DNA of 64,000 bases from Pristionchus mayeri (GCA_036245805.1 BTRK01000002.1:6010689-6074688); one strand, 5' to 3'; numbered from the stretch's first letter, positions 46,678-58,854 are shown. Notes: generated by a model from the letters alone, not told the origin. Made by a program: numbers and translations.

Positions 46678-49600
46678 CCGAACGACTGACGCTCGATCGA
46701 ACGACTGACCCTCCACAGGCATATCTGCTGAGGACCTCTGCGGATGTCTGGTCTCATAGTGGGGAGAGGTGTAAAATCGATAATTTCTCAGGCCCTAAAT
46801 TCCGCTACCACCCAGCCATTCACAGAGGCCCTCAGCAGATATGGAAAACGTAGAAGTTCTAAGAAGTTGATCCTCTTTCTATCCCGCTATGCCTCATCCA
46901 AAAAATACACCATATACTCGCGTCCTTTCCTTGTCAGGGAGAGCGAGAGAGCATGCATGCATGAGAGAGACTGACAGACGATTATCCAGGGAGTGTCAAT
47001 TATAGGAAGGGACACAGTCCCAGATTTGCACGCGTGGCGATGAGAAAACACACTGTATCCCTTTCGACTCACTTTTTCATAGCTATAAACGCTTTTCGAT
47101 CAACGTTGTGATTTTCTAGTTAAAGAAAACTGTCAAATATGCATGTCACATACCCGGGGACATGTAGTTTCAATTAGTTATTATTCCCTCTCACGCGCTA
47201 CATTTCACTGTCACTATTGATATTTATTGTCTCTTACCTGCAGTGTAAAGCTCCGACCAGCAAGGAAATCGCGTGGTTTATTCCCCACCACATCACTTTT
47301 CATTTTTTTCGTGCTACATTTCCGTAACATTTATTTGCAGTGTGAAGCCTCGACGAGCGGGGGAATCGGGCCGAGTGAGCCTGATCCTGAGGCCGACTCG
47401 CCGGTTCTCTTCGAGACCCCGAAGGAGATCAAGCAGGAACCAGTGGAGATCAAGCAGGAACCAGTGGAGATCAAGCAAGAGCCAATCGATAATCCAATCG
47501 ATAATGAAGTAATCGGTAATCAAGTAGAGCTCAAGGAAGAACCTATTACTGATGTGAGTTCCATAGAAATTATCAACTTCAACTTTGAAATTCTTAAAAA
47601 TTTGAAATTGAATCTCGCCCGCTCGATTGTGGTTGCGTGAAATATTCATAAATATGTGGATGCTGATAAAATTTGATCGGCCCTCGCAGTCATTGCATAC
47701 AAATATTTACCTGAAAACATAGTGCCCCACATTCTGCCTTGACCTTTGGCTGGAAATGTTCTGTTGTGGAATTAGTGAAGCGTGGTTCAAAAATACACAA
47801 TAAAAGGAGTTTCTTAATTTATATACTTCAGGTATTCTGCCCATCCACCGGAGAATCGCATCCTGTGATGAAGTTCAATGTGATGTCGTCAAGTTACCCG
47901 AATTTCGAAATTCGAATTTTACACTGTGAAATGAAATTCACAGGCTGTGGATCCAATGAGAAGATGCGACATCTGCGATGAGCCCGTGCCGCAGAATTAC
48001 CTCCTGACGCCTTTTGGAAAGGCGGAGCGAGCGGATTTCCTGAGAAATGTAACCACCAGATCGAAGTTCGAGCGAGACCGATTGGCGGTGAACTTTTTAA
48101 AAATATTTTACTATTTTTGTAGAATAATTTAGTATACATAGTGTTATTTTTCAATAGTTTTTACTTCTTATTCTTGTGAAGTTGCTGATTGCGGCGTCGT
48201 AGGCGGTAGTGTCCAGAGATCCTATTTTAGGGCACTAGGTCGGAACTATGACGTCATGCCGCCTTTGATGTACCAGACGTCATAGTTCTCAGTTTCTATT
48301 TTAGACCCTGAAGGGGAGCGAGGAGCAGGGCATCCTCTGCGCGGAACACGACCTGAGATCGAGACAGTGCTACCTCTGCGATCGATACACGCGCGAGTTC
48401 AGGTACGGTAGTTTAGGTGTACTGTAGGTCTGTAGTGCAACAGTTCAAATACGGTATTTTGGGCAATTTCACCGTTATTTTCCAGTTTTCTAGCTCACTA
48501 GATCTAGCATTCCGGGCAATCGTAAGCCTAGATCGAGAAGCTGGGCCAGTAATCTGCGCGATTTTGAGTGTATATTTCCAGTCAATGTCTGAGAATACTC
48601 TAAATTATTTTATAAATGTAAATATAAGAAGCATTGTTTTTAAATTTCGACATTTCTAATTACAGGATGACTCCGAAAAATGCGATGCAACGTTCCGAGT
48701 TTCTGAGCAAAATCATCGCCCAAACGACAGTTTGCAGGGATCGAGTTCGTGTTAGTTCTTTTTTTTCTTTTTTTTTCGCTAGGCTCATCCAATCTGGTTT
48801 GTAATTTATAATGTAAATGCAAGCACTGTTCTGACTCTTCTTATTTAGCACACTTCATTCGCGGTTAGAGAAAGTGTCAGAGCATGTAAAGAGAAATATC
48901 TCAGTCTACAATTCGTAATTCAGAAGCCATTTCGTAGGCACTTTCCATGAACACAGTAATGCATTGTAATATTGATTGATTGTTACATCAGGCACTTGCA
49001 ATGGGTACGCAAACGGCTTTCTTCTGTCTCAGACACGTGGTTCAAACGCAGAGGCCGACGATTGTTGCGAATGTTCAGAAGGCAAGTATCTTTTGCTGAG
49101 AACACCATTCTAGGGGGTTTATCGCATGATTTAATTTGAAATATTGCATAAATTGGAGTACTCTATTGGAATATTTTTTGCTGAAGAATCGATCAGTCAA
49201 CAATTTAAATATGCGAAATGAAGAGACCTCACAAGACTATGAGAAAGGGGAAAAGGGGCGGAGCTTAGCCTCTAAATCATTTCAGAAGCAGCACGGTACA
49301 CTCAGGTGCAGTCTGTGCGGTTCGAAGACGACGCCCTTCTGCTTCATGCCCAAGGACAAGGCGCACGCCCGCAAGTTCTGCGCCGCACTCACAGGAGTGA
49401 GCGATTTCGAATTATTCCAAAGAGGTGTTGTAAGAATTGAACAAAGTCCAATTATTACACTGTAAGAATTTAGCTCGAGTTCCCTATAGACTCCCCTTTT
49501 ATTTTAATTTAAAAACAAAATATAAAACCGGTGCCTTAAAGTGGGCGGAGCTTGGAATGTTTTCCAGTTGGACGAGACGCAGCGAGAAATCGTCGACTGG

Positions 49601-50846
49601 TTCCTCGTTAACGATAAGCGTATGACTGTGTGCAGGAAGCACATTACGACGTTTGCAAAATTCGCCGAGGTGAGTGCACGATACAGTATACTGTACACAC
49701 TAAATGCTGAAATAATTGAAATATTTCATAGTGAGGTTGATCTCATTAGTTCATTGGGCTACTACTTTGAGCCTCGAGTATTTGAACAAAAATACAGGTT
49801 AAATGAGGTTATACATTATACACACATTAATGTTGAGTTAAAAATGATAAAAATGAAGCGAAATTATATCGAAATGAATAAGTACTCAAGCACACAAAAT
49901 GTTTAGTTAATTAATTTTTTCATAATGTGTTACATCTAATTAGTTCATTGGAATACTGAGCGCCAGGGGTATTTGAACCATTTCTAGAAATTCGGTTTAA
50001 TGAGGTTTCATTGAATCATGAATACAACGGTTAATGAACGCGAACTATGTTTTTGAATTTCAGAGTCAACCGGTCGGTAGTCCTGCGGGTGGATTGGGTC
50101 TGATGGGAAGGACTGCAGGAAAGAAGAAGGTGATGAAATGTGTTCTATTCAGCGCCTGAATTAGCATAAGAGCGTAACGAATCTGATATAATGGTTTGGT
50201 ATTGTGAGAGTGTACAGTCGGTGGGGAAGATTACATTATTCAGCTGTACTCTTACTTTAGTTTGTGAATTTTTTTGTTCTTTTTTGTTGTACATTCTCGT
50301 ATTATGAAAGTAATTAATTTATTTTCATGATTTATACAATTTATTTAGGCTGCAGTAAAGTGGAAGGTGGGGATTCCTAGTTCAGAGGAATATTTTAGTT
50401 GAACACTTTTTTTAGCTTGTGCATATTTCACGGTATTAAGCTCCAGGCAGTGCACAGTCAAAACCGAGCAGCGCACCTAATACTTTATTTCTCTATGAAG
50501 CATAAATGAATGTACCACTTCAGTGCTTGGAAACAGATTTGGATCATTTGTGTTTCAAATACACTATGAAATGGAAAAGGTTTTAGAGACCCAATTGTTA
50601 TAGGTTGCACAATTGGTTAATATTAAAACTCGATACAGTAAGCTAAAATTCCGCACAAGAACAAATTCGCTGCTTTTTGAATTTGAAAAAGAGCGCGAAA
50701 TGAGCTTTTGCTTTTGCACGGGGCTTAATACTGTGATTTAGTTGTTTTAGTTGTATATTCTAGATGTGTCTCTCAAAGTCTGATTTTGTTTTATGATCTC
50801 TTGAGAGTACTTTCAGGTCCCTGAAATGTACGAAGATCCAACATGA
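46065..50846 (+). CDS. THAP-cluster gene A: three C2CH modules
   Basis: Proposed exons: 46065-46136, 46269-46370, 47341-47553, 47832-47864, 47944-48087, 48305-48402, 48666-48750, 48992-49081, 49286-49396, 49569-49669 (within one base), 50064-50129, 50349-50366, 50817-50846. The N-terminus ([39 protein letters not shown]) is unrecognised and lacks the THAP domain of the sister genes. Then an acidic linker with three IKQEP motifs, the VFCPSTG exon, and three modules: CDIC-x48-CAEH, CYLC-x46-CLRH and CSLC-x47-CRKH, each with a conserved Pro (TPF/TPK/MPK) about ten residues after the second Cys. The spacing equals that of THAP zinc domains (C-x2-4-C-x35-53-C-x2-H). It ends [13 protein letters not shown]; sequence just after the TGA still reads as the acidic tail (EENEEEP). 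Likely a nuclear DNA-binding protein. Confidence 0.65.
46432..46486. mobile_element. Short MITE copy
   Basis: GGCACTAGGTCTGATGAGAA at the left and CCCATCCGACGCACTACC at the right; same family as 11744-11833. Confidence 0.65.
46581..46675. repeat. (CT)n microsatellite, about 95 bp
   Basis: Uninterrupted CT dinucleotides in the intron between 46370 and 47341 of gene A; expected to vary in length between individuals. Confidence 0.97.
47244..47270 (+). pseudogene. Partial duplicate of the 47341 exon start
   Basis: After CTTACCTGCAG the sequence TGTAAAGCTCCGACCAGCAA mirrors TGTGAAGCCTCGACGAGCGG at 47341, which also follows an acceptor. No donor in phase follows, so it is taken as a relic of local exon duplication. 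Confidence 0.5.
48231..48292. mobile_element. Short MITE copy
   Basis: GGCACTAGGTCGGAACTATG, ACGTCATGCCGCC and ACGTCATAGTTCTCAG place it in the same family as 11744-11833; it lies in an intron of gene A. Confidence 0.65.
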
Positions 50847-51582
50847 GAGGAGAACGAGGAAGAACCAGGTGAAAACAGGTTATTGGTTCTAGAAATATAT
50901 CAGTAATTCAGGGCCAGCCGTTGGACCGCAAGCTGATGCCCAGCGCAATCAGATTTTCTTCATCAATGGAAACCATAGACAGAAGTTTTGATTGCAGGAT
51001 ATTATTACTTCATATTGTAATGTTTTCGATATTGGATCGTGGTAGTTAAGCTAGGGTTTCACTTGTTGTGATTTCCTTTTCACGTTTTCACTAAATTATA
51101 TGTTGTTCCATGATAAATCATGCAATGATAGTTTTTTTTGTTATTACTGATATGTCGTTGAATGTTCGGCAGGCATTTACTTTTCTTACATGAACAGGGA
51201 AAATGTATCTAGTGGATGTTGCTCAACTGAGTCACTCTGGTCATATCATTAATCCAATCTGTAATCTTTTCCTACTCCTTCTGCTAGCAGTTCCTTCTGA
51301 TAGTAGGGAAAACGTCGGTTGGCTCCAGTTGTGAGGGTGTAGCATTGTAATTCTGTCTTATGTGAGACGTATTGATGAAAAATGTGTAAGATTCTGATGT
51401 AAGCTTCATGTGAACTATGATCCGCTAAAATGGATAAAAAGCGTAGGTGATGTTATGAATTGTCTAGTCTCTCACTTTCTACCTTGATCAGCTTTCAAGC
51501 AAAGATTGCAATAATTGTGTATTATAGCGCATTCTTCATTATTCATGTATCGTAGTGCCACCAAGCGTAAATATAAGTTTAG
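50847..51582. other. Intergenic, gene A to gene B
   Basis: About 740 bases, AT-rich. Parts (GATAAATCATGCAATG, CGTTGAATGTTCGGCAGG) resemble the C-D intergenic region (GATAAATTGTTCAACCG, CGTTGAATGCTCGACTGG), so the promoter region was duplicated with the genes. Confidence 0.6.
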
Positions 51583-54500
51583 ATGGATAGAAAGCGTAAG
51601 TGCGTCGTCTGCTATCGATATGAAAGCCAGCGAGAGATGCATCGATTCACCTCGGACCAGGAGAAGCGCACGGCATGGGTGAACGGCGTCCGAACATCCG
51701 AATCAGGTACAGCCAACACGTGAATTTCTTATGATTCCCCGAATCCCAAATATTCCTATTATAAAATTGGACGCACTCTCTTGCTGGGTAGAGAAAGCGA
51801 GAGAGCATGTATAATGAAGACCGCCAGACGACGTAAAATGTCGATTTTTATTTCATATAGGCTGAAAACACGACGATACGTATGAAATAATAATATGATT
51901 GTGCAGTGTATTTAGTTAATAATGTTCTAAAATACATCTCAACTGCCTCTTTCAGAAAGAAGAGCTCTGATGGCGCAACTGGAAGTGCACAACCTTCCGA
52001 TGTTGTGCGCAAGTCATTTCTCGCCCTCAGACTACACGCACACCGCCTATTCTACCGTACTCCGATGGGATGCCGTTCCATCTTACGTGGTGAGACGCAG
52101 AAGAAAAGAAATTACAATTTTGACGACGACGCAATAACTGCTACCATAGGAATTCAGAAGCTAAAGGCATATTAAAGTGGAACTTGTTAATTTGCTGATT
52201 TTGGATAACTACTACAAGATGTTTAGGGTCTTGAGAGAAAAAAAAATGTTTATTTTAATATGATGCCCATTGTAGGTTCCTCAGAAGACGTACAACCTTG
52301 AGATGCCGATTCTGACCAGAGAGAAAACAATTGAGATCAAGAATGAGCCGATGGATGAATTTGCTCAAAGCAAACAGGAGGATCATACTGTAAGCTTTAT
52401 TATTATTTCGTATTTTTACATTTACTTTTTCCGAACATTTTCATAATGAAATGATTGCTATTTTATGACTGTAATTAGAAAAAATAGAAATATCGAATGA
52501 GATAGTTAATGCTGTGAAACATTCAGACTAGAGGCTAATGGATTTTGATCCATTCCAAGGGACATACTGTTGAGTAGGAGTATATGCAAATTTGCTTTAT
52601 AATTTATTTAAATTCCAGTTTGAAACATCAACCAGTCAAGTAGCCCATTCGAATGGAGCTGTTGCACTGATCGTACGTAAGACGCCAATTGTGATAAAAG
52701 GAGAACCATTGGAGATGGAGGAACCAATTTCTGATGTAAGTTATTCTGATATGCCCTACGATTCTATATTTACTTGGAATGTATCTTTATTCTAATTTTC
52801 GAACATTCTAGGTTTTCTGTCCATCTACTGGGACTTCTCGTTCAAACAATTCGACGAGTGTTTCCTCTGCTTCTCAAAAGGTGACTAACATAACTTGTTC
52901 TATATTTCTTGATGTATGTTGAAATTATGTATCAAACGTTAACTTTTTATCAACCGTTACTTTTACCTTATCTAAATGCTCCTTTACCTCTACATTATCC
53001 CAATTCAGGAGTTAGTGAATTGTTCTCTCTGTGACAAGACCATTACCGAGTATACATGCACTCCTCGTGATTCTCTGGATAGATCGAGTTATCTCAGAAG
53101 CATAATCGCTGATTCAAGCATGGAGATCGCTCGATTAGCAGTAAGTAACTGGTACTAGGTCAGATGAGAATCAAAAAGTGGACTATTTTCACAGTATTTT
53201 CGGAAGCGTTTTTTCCCGTGTAGAGTACTAGTTCTAAAATGATACCACATCCTCTAAAAGCGCTCAAACACTAACGATATTATAATTCATTTATCAAGCG
53301 TTGTTTGAAACAGGTAATTATGGAGAAAAGAAACGATACTGATTAGATACATGCAATACGATGCATCAGCGAGGATGTAAAGATAGTAAATATACAGTAA
53401 TATGAAGACTACACAGTAGTAGGACGACCATTTTGTTTTGAATTTGATAGCGGGCATCATAGCTGTCCAGCAGTGGCGGCGACCTCGCAACCATGAACCC
53501 CGGGTCATGGATTTTTTGGCAGGTGGTGGGGAAACCACAGTCGTTGAAGATAGACCTAAGGTACCATAACCGTCGTCATGTACATCGACACGACTGGTAT
53601 TTGCCGACTACCGTAACCCGCACTACCGTAACCTGAGTGTTGTGGGCACACCACGATGTGGTAAAACATACCTTAGACGGATCAGGAAGGCTTGTCCGAC
53701 ATACCGTAATCTAGTTACAGTAACCCAAGTACAGTACCATAGCTAGCAATCGTGAACTGACTTAATTTTTTTTTGAAATTTCCATGAACCCCTATTCATG
53801 GTTGAGCCCCCACCAAAAGTGGGGGCTCACCATCGTATAGTGGGTCATGGTCGAAAATGATGATGTCGGACCAACCTATGATACCATAACCTACACCATC
53901 TACAGTGACTCACTTTGTATTTGTCGGCTACCGTAACCCGAAATACCGTAATCTGGGTACTGTAGGCACACCACGAGTTGCGAACTAAGCCCATAATCGC
54001 CGGACAAGGGTCGATGATACTTCATTAACTTACCGTATCCCACCTACAGTACCCCTGAGTACGGTACCTCACTGGCTATCGAGAACTAACTTTATTTTTC
54101 GACTTACAATTAAAATTTTTCTTTTTGGTCTTTAAACTTCTACTTCGCATGAAGTGTAAAAAATGCTACCGTATTCCAACATACAGTATCCTGAGTACGG
54201 TATATATGCGTGGTGATGAAACATACCGTATCTCAAGCTGTCAAAATGCAGATGCGTTGTCGTAAACTGATTTTATTGTATTAAGATGTTCAAAATTTTG
54301 TCATATATGTCATATATGAACCATATATTAACTCAATTTTTCTTCAACCTACCTTTCATACTAATATATATATATATATATATACAGGGTGTCCAAAAAG
54401 TATTGTTACACTTTTGAAACGCGAATTTTTTTAACATGTAGGTCGAGTTGTCAAAACCTGTAATAACACGTTTGAGCCCACCCTTCGGTGCGTTGAGGGA

Positions 54501-55672
54501 ACCTACTAATTAGTTTCCCATAGTCATGGTTCGTCCAAATCGCTATCGTCAAACTATTATCAACCTTTGGACCCTCGGCGACCCCCCAGATTCCATCAGG
54601 AGGAAGCTTCGTATTTCCCGAATGACAGTCTATCGCACCATCTCCCGTTTCAAGCAGTTGGGCACTGCGAAGGACCGTCCAAGATCAGGAAGACCCAAGA
54701 CCGCTCTCACTCAGAAGAACAGGAGAATCGTGGAGAAGAGAGTGAATCGCAATGCCAAACGATCCATCAGGAAGATGGCTAAGGATCTCAAGATCTCCAA
54801 AGGATCCGTGTGTGCCATCGTTCATTCTCTTCTCAAGTCCTACCCCTACAAGATGAGAAAGGGCCATGGCCTCACTGATGTCCACAAGCAGAAGCGCCTG
54901 GAGAGATGCAAGCTGCTCCTTCAGCGGGCCGATCGTTGGGAGCACTTGACTACCGTTTACTCTGACGAGAAGCTGTTCTCAGTCGAGGAGGTCTACAACA
55001 GTCAGAACACCAGGATCATCGCCAAGTCTCCTCAGCAAGCTGACGCCAGAGGTAGAACCATCTCTCGCATTGCCCACCCCCAGGCACTGATGGTTTGGGC
55101 TGGTGTGTGCTCGACGGGCAAGACTCCTCTCGTGTTCGTGGATCCCGGGGTCAAGATCAACAAGGAGTACTACACCAGGGCAATTCTCCAGAAGGCCCTT
55201 CTCCCCTGGTCCCGCTCCCACTTCAAAGGGGCTCGCTGGATCTTCCAACAGGATTCAGCGCCTGCTCACTCGGCAAAAGTGACGCAGGCATGGTGTCGCG
55301 CCCATCTGCCCGACTTCATCTCGAGTGAGGAATAGCCCTCGAACTCCCCCGATCTCAACCCTCTGGACTTCAGCATTTGGTCAGTGTTGGAGAAGGAGGC
55401 CTGCTCTACTCGCCACAAGAACCGCGATTCCCTCAAGGCAGCCCTTCTCAAGGCATGGGAGAAGATCGACGTCCCTTACCTGCGGGCCGTCATCGACTCG
55501 GTCCCTCGTCGTCTCAGAGAGGTCATCGCGGCCAATGGAGGCCAGATCGAGTGATCGTGCATTGTTATGTTCATATGGTCACTGATAAATACTGTGCCCC
55601 ATTTGAGTTGTCTATGTTGCTTTTAAAGAAAGATACATGGTTTTATCCGTGTAACAATACTTTTTGGACACC

Positions 55673-55720
<48 letters not shown>

Positions 55721-58497
55721 TTAATTGTAAGTCGAAAAATAAAGTTAGTTCTCGATAGCCAGTGAGGTACCGTACTCAGGGGTACTGTAGGTGGGATACG
55801 GTAAGTTAATGAAGTATCATCGACCCTTGTCCGGCGATTATGGGCTTAGTTCGCAACTCGTGGTGTGCCTACAGTACCCAGATTACGGTATTTCGGGTTA
55901 CGGTAGCCGACAAATACAAAGTGAGTCACTGTAGATGGTGTAGGTTATGGTATCATAGGTTGGTCCGACATCATCATTTTCGACCATGACCCACTATACG
56001 ATGGTGAGCCCCCACTTTTGGTGGGGGCTCAACCATGAATAGGGGTTCATGGAAATTTCAAAAAAAAATTAAGTCAGTTCACGATTGCTAGCTATGGTAC
56101 TGTACTTGGGTTACTGTAACTAGATTACGGTATGTCGGACAAGCCTTCCTGATCCGTCTAAGGTATGTTTTACCACATCGTGGTGTGCCCACAACACTCA
56201 GGTTACGGTAGTGCGGGTTACGGTAGTCGGCAAATACCAGTCGTGTCGATGTACATGACGACGGTTATGGTACCTTAGGTCTATCTTCAACGACTGTGGT
56301 TTCCCCACCACCTGCCAAAAAATCCATGACCCGGGGTTCATGGTTGCGAGGTCGCCGCCACTGCTGGACAGCTATGACCACAACCCCTATTTCAAACTCT
56401 AAAGTGCACACCCAGACAATATTTCGTTTCAGAAGTTGAAGAAAAATACAGAACGAGCGTACTTCTGTATCGCTCATGACATGAGTTCGAAAGAGTGCTT
56501 CCTCTGTGACAAGTACACTCTGAAGTACAGACAAGTTCCATTCGGAGTGAAGCAACGCTCGGCCTTTTTCGCCAATATTATAGTCCATACGGCAACGGTG
56601 AAAGCACGACTTAATGTAAGTTATCGATCTTCGATGTTTTGTTTACCAGTTATATGGCCTGTCCGTGTACCCGTTTTTATGCTATTTCGTTCAAAATAAC
56701 GTTCGACAAAATTGAAATATAACAGGAAAATAATGACGGTTAAATCATTTGTTTGGAAAATCAATGTAGCATTCCTCTCTCCGTTTTTTCGTTCTTTCTC
56801 TCTCTATCTCAAGCCTACAAGTAGTGAGGGCAGTTCGATTCGGTTCATGGATAATCCGCTAACCGAAAAGTATTTCGATTACTTGATATCTCTGGATACG
56901 AGCAGTGATATAGATTATCCAAACCAGTTTCTGTCGAAATAGATTATCCATATCCATTCGGCCATCCCTACCAGAGAGGGTGCACAGTGAGAATCGTCAA
57001 AAATTTTGCAGACTCTTCGGCGCAACAACTATCGTCCGTTCGTCTGCGTCTCTCATCTGTTTCAGAAAGTAAGACTTTTGTGCCTAGTTTTTCCAATTTA
57101 ACATATTTACTGATACTGTGCCAGTCTATGATAAATAAATGGTGCGTTATAGCAAAGGGGACGGGAGAAGGGAGTTTTTGACGAGACAAAGGAGTATTTT
57201 CCGAGCATCAAGAGAATAGAGTGAACTCGGGTTGAGTAGATCAGGAGCGGAGTCCAGATGACTCGTATTGGTATCGGGCGTATACAAAATAGGGAAAACA
57301 TTTGATCTGTTGCTTGCTCCAAATTAACCATTTCAGGTCCAACCTTATACATTAAACTTTATACCATATTGAAATATGACGTCATGCCGCATTCAATATA
57401 TCAAAGAGGGAAAGGCGTCATAGTTCTCATTCTACTTCGTGCCCACTAAATTGTATACCGTATCACCTTATCATTTCAGGCCCGACCATCAGTTTGCAAA
57501 TACAAGTGTGATTTGTGTGAGGCTACCACACCTCCGTTCTCGTTCACACCCAAAGATCCGATGCTCGCTGAAAGATTCTACGCCAATCTTCATGGGGTAT
57601 TCAAAATTCAATTGTACATTTAAATCGTATCATGTGATTGCCTGGAAAAAATCAAAGAATATTTGAATTCACTCAATTTTCTGCATATCGACTCCAAAAA
57701 AGAGGCTTTGACAGTGTGGGAACCAAATGTGAAGATAGTGTAGAAGGGAACTTTTTTGATTCTAATCTAGAGGTATCTCATCCAACCTAGTGCTGATGCG
57801 AATTCTAGGGAGCAATCGATCTGTTCCAGCTGAATGCAAAACAGGCCGAAATCGTTGCGGGATATCGACAGAGTGGTGGTCGGATGACAACATGCATGCG
57901 GCACGTGGCCACATTTTCCCATCTCAGGGTAATTCGATTTACTTTATGTCGCTTATCGTTTACTTAGTTTGCAATAATAATTTATCAGGAGTGATCTAAT
58001 AGTAAGTCAATGAGCTCAGCGGTTGATTCCATTCCTTTGAGATTCAGTGAGCTGTAGATCTCTATATGTGCTAAGTCAACCAAAATGATAGTAACTCGCT
58101 TCGCTCTCCTAACGTCGTGAGAGAGAACATTCTATTGTTCGATTTCAGAGATTGGAAGTCAAGGATCAGTCAAGAGTGAAGCGAGTTAATCTGATGAGTA
58201 GTACTGCCGGAATTGGATTTAGAGCGGTACGAGAGATCAAGGTTCGATGAGATTTCATACCATATGTCGTCCACAGAATTGGGATTTTTCACAATATTGT
58301 GGTCCTACGACTAGCGTAAGTTACTGCTCAAGTTACTTGCAGCTATATTCTGTGCCTAGTCTTTATTTTTTCCGTGATTAATGAGGTAATTTGAGGTCCC
58401 TGATCAGCAATCGTTTCCACTATTCGAGAATGCTGTCAAGGAAGAAGAAGTGGAAGAGGAAGAACCAGGCACGTTGTTGTTGAATATTTTCCTCTGA
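51583..58497 (+). CDS. THAP-cluster gene B: THAP domain plus three C2CH modules, 453 aa
   Basis: Exons close exactly (1362 nt): 51583-51706, 51956-52089, 52276-52389, 52619-52735, 52812-52880, 53009-53140, 56433-56615, 57012-57068, 57480-57596, 57809-57928, 58149-58241, 58396-58497. A true THAP domain opens the protein: CVVC-x48-CASH with AWVNGVR in the middle and DAVPS after the His. Next come IKNEP and IKGEP motifs, the VFCPSTG exon, and three modules: CSLC-x47-CIAH, CFLC-x47-CVSH and CDLC-x54-CMRH, then a basic segment and the acidic tail VPDQQSFPLFENAVKEEEVE. The first module is split by the intron that carries the 2.9 kb palindrome and a maT transposon, yet its spacing is intact, so the gene is probably expressed. 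THAP proteins bind DNA; here a sequence-specific regulator is inferred. Confidence 0.8.
54385..55675 (+). mobile_element. Tc1/mariner (maT-type, DD37D) transposon
   Basis: Ends CAGGGTGTCCAAAAAGTATT and, inverted, AATACTTTTTGGACACCCTG, with a matching GTTACAC/GTGTAAC extension, flanked by TA within a (TA)n tract. 1291 bases, encoding one transposase. Confidence 0.95.
54526..55554 (+). pseudogene. maT-type transposase, one premature stop
   Basis: 342 codons; HTH region at the N-terminus (RRKLRISRMTVYRTISRFK, a GRPKT AT-hook-like motif, then KDLKISKGSVCAIVHSLL), and the catalytic core: VYSDEKLF, FQQDSAPAHSAKV, NSPDLNPLDFSIW. The last two aspartates are separated by 37 residues counting the stop, the DD37D signature of the maT clade. 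Codon 270 is TAG (55333-55335), after FISSEE; the frame continues normally to a TGA at 55552-55554. One point change thus separates it from an intact frame, so it is a young copy. Confidence 0.9.
57373..57443. mobile_element. Short MITE copy
   Basis: ATGACGTCATGCCGCATTCA and GGCGTCATAGTTCTCATT place it in the same family as 11744-11833; gene B intron. Confidence 0.6.
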
Positions 58498-58854
58498 AAT
58501 TTAGAAAAATTCAGGCTCCTCATCGGCTCTTCTTTGATCTACTTCCAAAGTTTCCTCTAGTATTTTCTACCTTTTCTCATTATTAGTAGTAGACGGATCA
58601 TATTAGAATATGCGATACATATCGATTATACCGATGGCTTTTATCCTTTAGCAGTCCGTGTGTTCTTTTTCTTATCATTCTAGTGCACTCTAAACGTGTT
58701 CTATAATATGCCTTTCTTTCCTAAACAGTTATGATAAACTTTTGTGCATCGAGTTTTGTTTTCCTTGAAATGTCATAGTCGTAAAATGCTCGACTTTTCT
58801 ACTTGAAGAACAGGTCTATGCACCAATATGTAATTTTTACTTACCATATCTTAG
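58498..58854. promoter_or_regulatory. Intergenic, gene B to gene C
   Basis: 357 bases. Contains AACAGTTATGATAAACTT and CTCGACTTTTCTACTTGAAG, which recur near the end of the window, and a TTAG directly before the gene C ATG (acceptor-like, possible trans-splice site). Confidence 0.55.

Larger units (their letters stand above)
53457..56378. mobile_element. 2.9-kb palindromic element with ~665-bp arms
   Basis: The left arm 53457-54120 and right arm 55715-56378 are nearly identical in reverse complement (ATAGCTGTCCAGCAGTGG against CCACTGCTGGACAGCTAT at the outer ends; CTTACAATTAAAATTTT against AAAATTTTAATTGTAAG at the inner ends). The arms are packed with TACCGTAAC, TACAGTA and TACGGTA words and contain a small hairpin CCACCAAAAGTGGGGG. 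The loop holds a (TA)n tract into which a maT transposon inserted. It sits in a gene B intron. Confidence 0.9.

Noticed and set aside
46482..46757. RERERE protein
   Set aside because: Translation of the (CT)n microsatellite.
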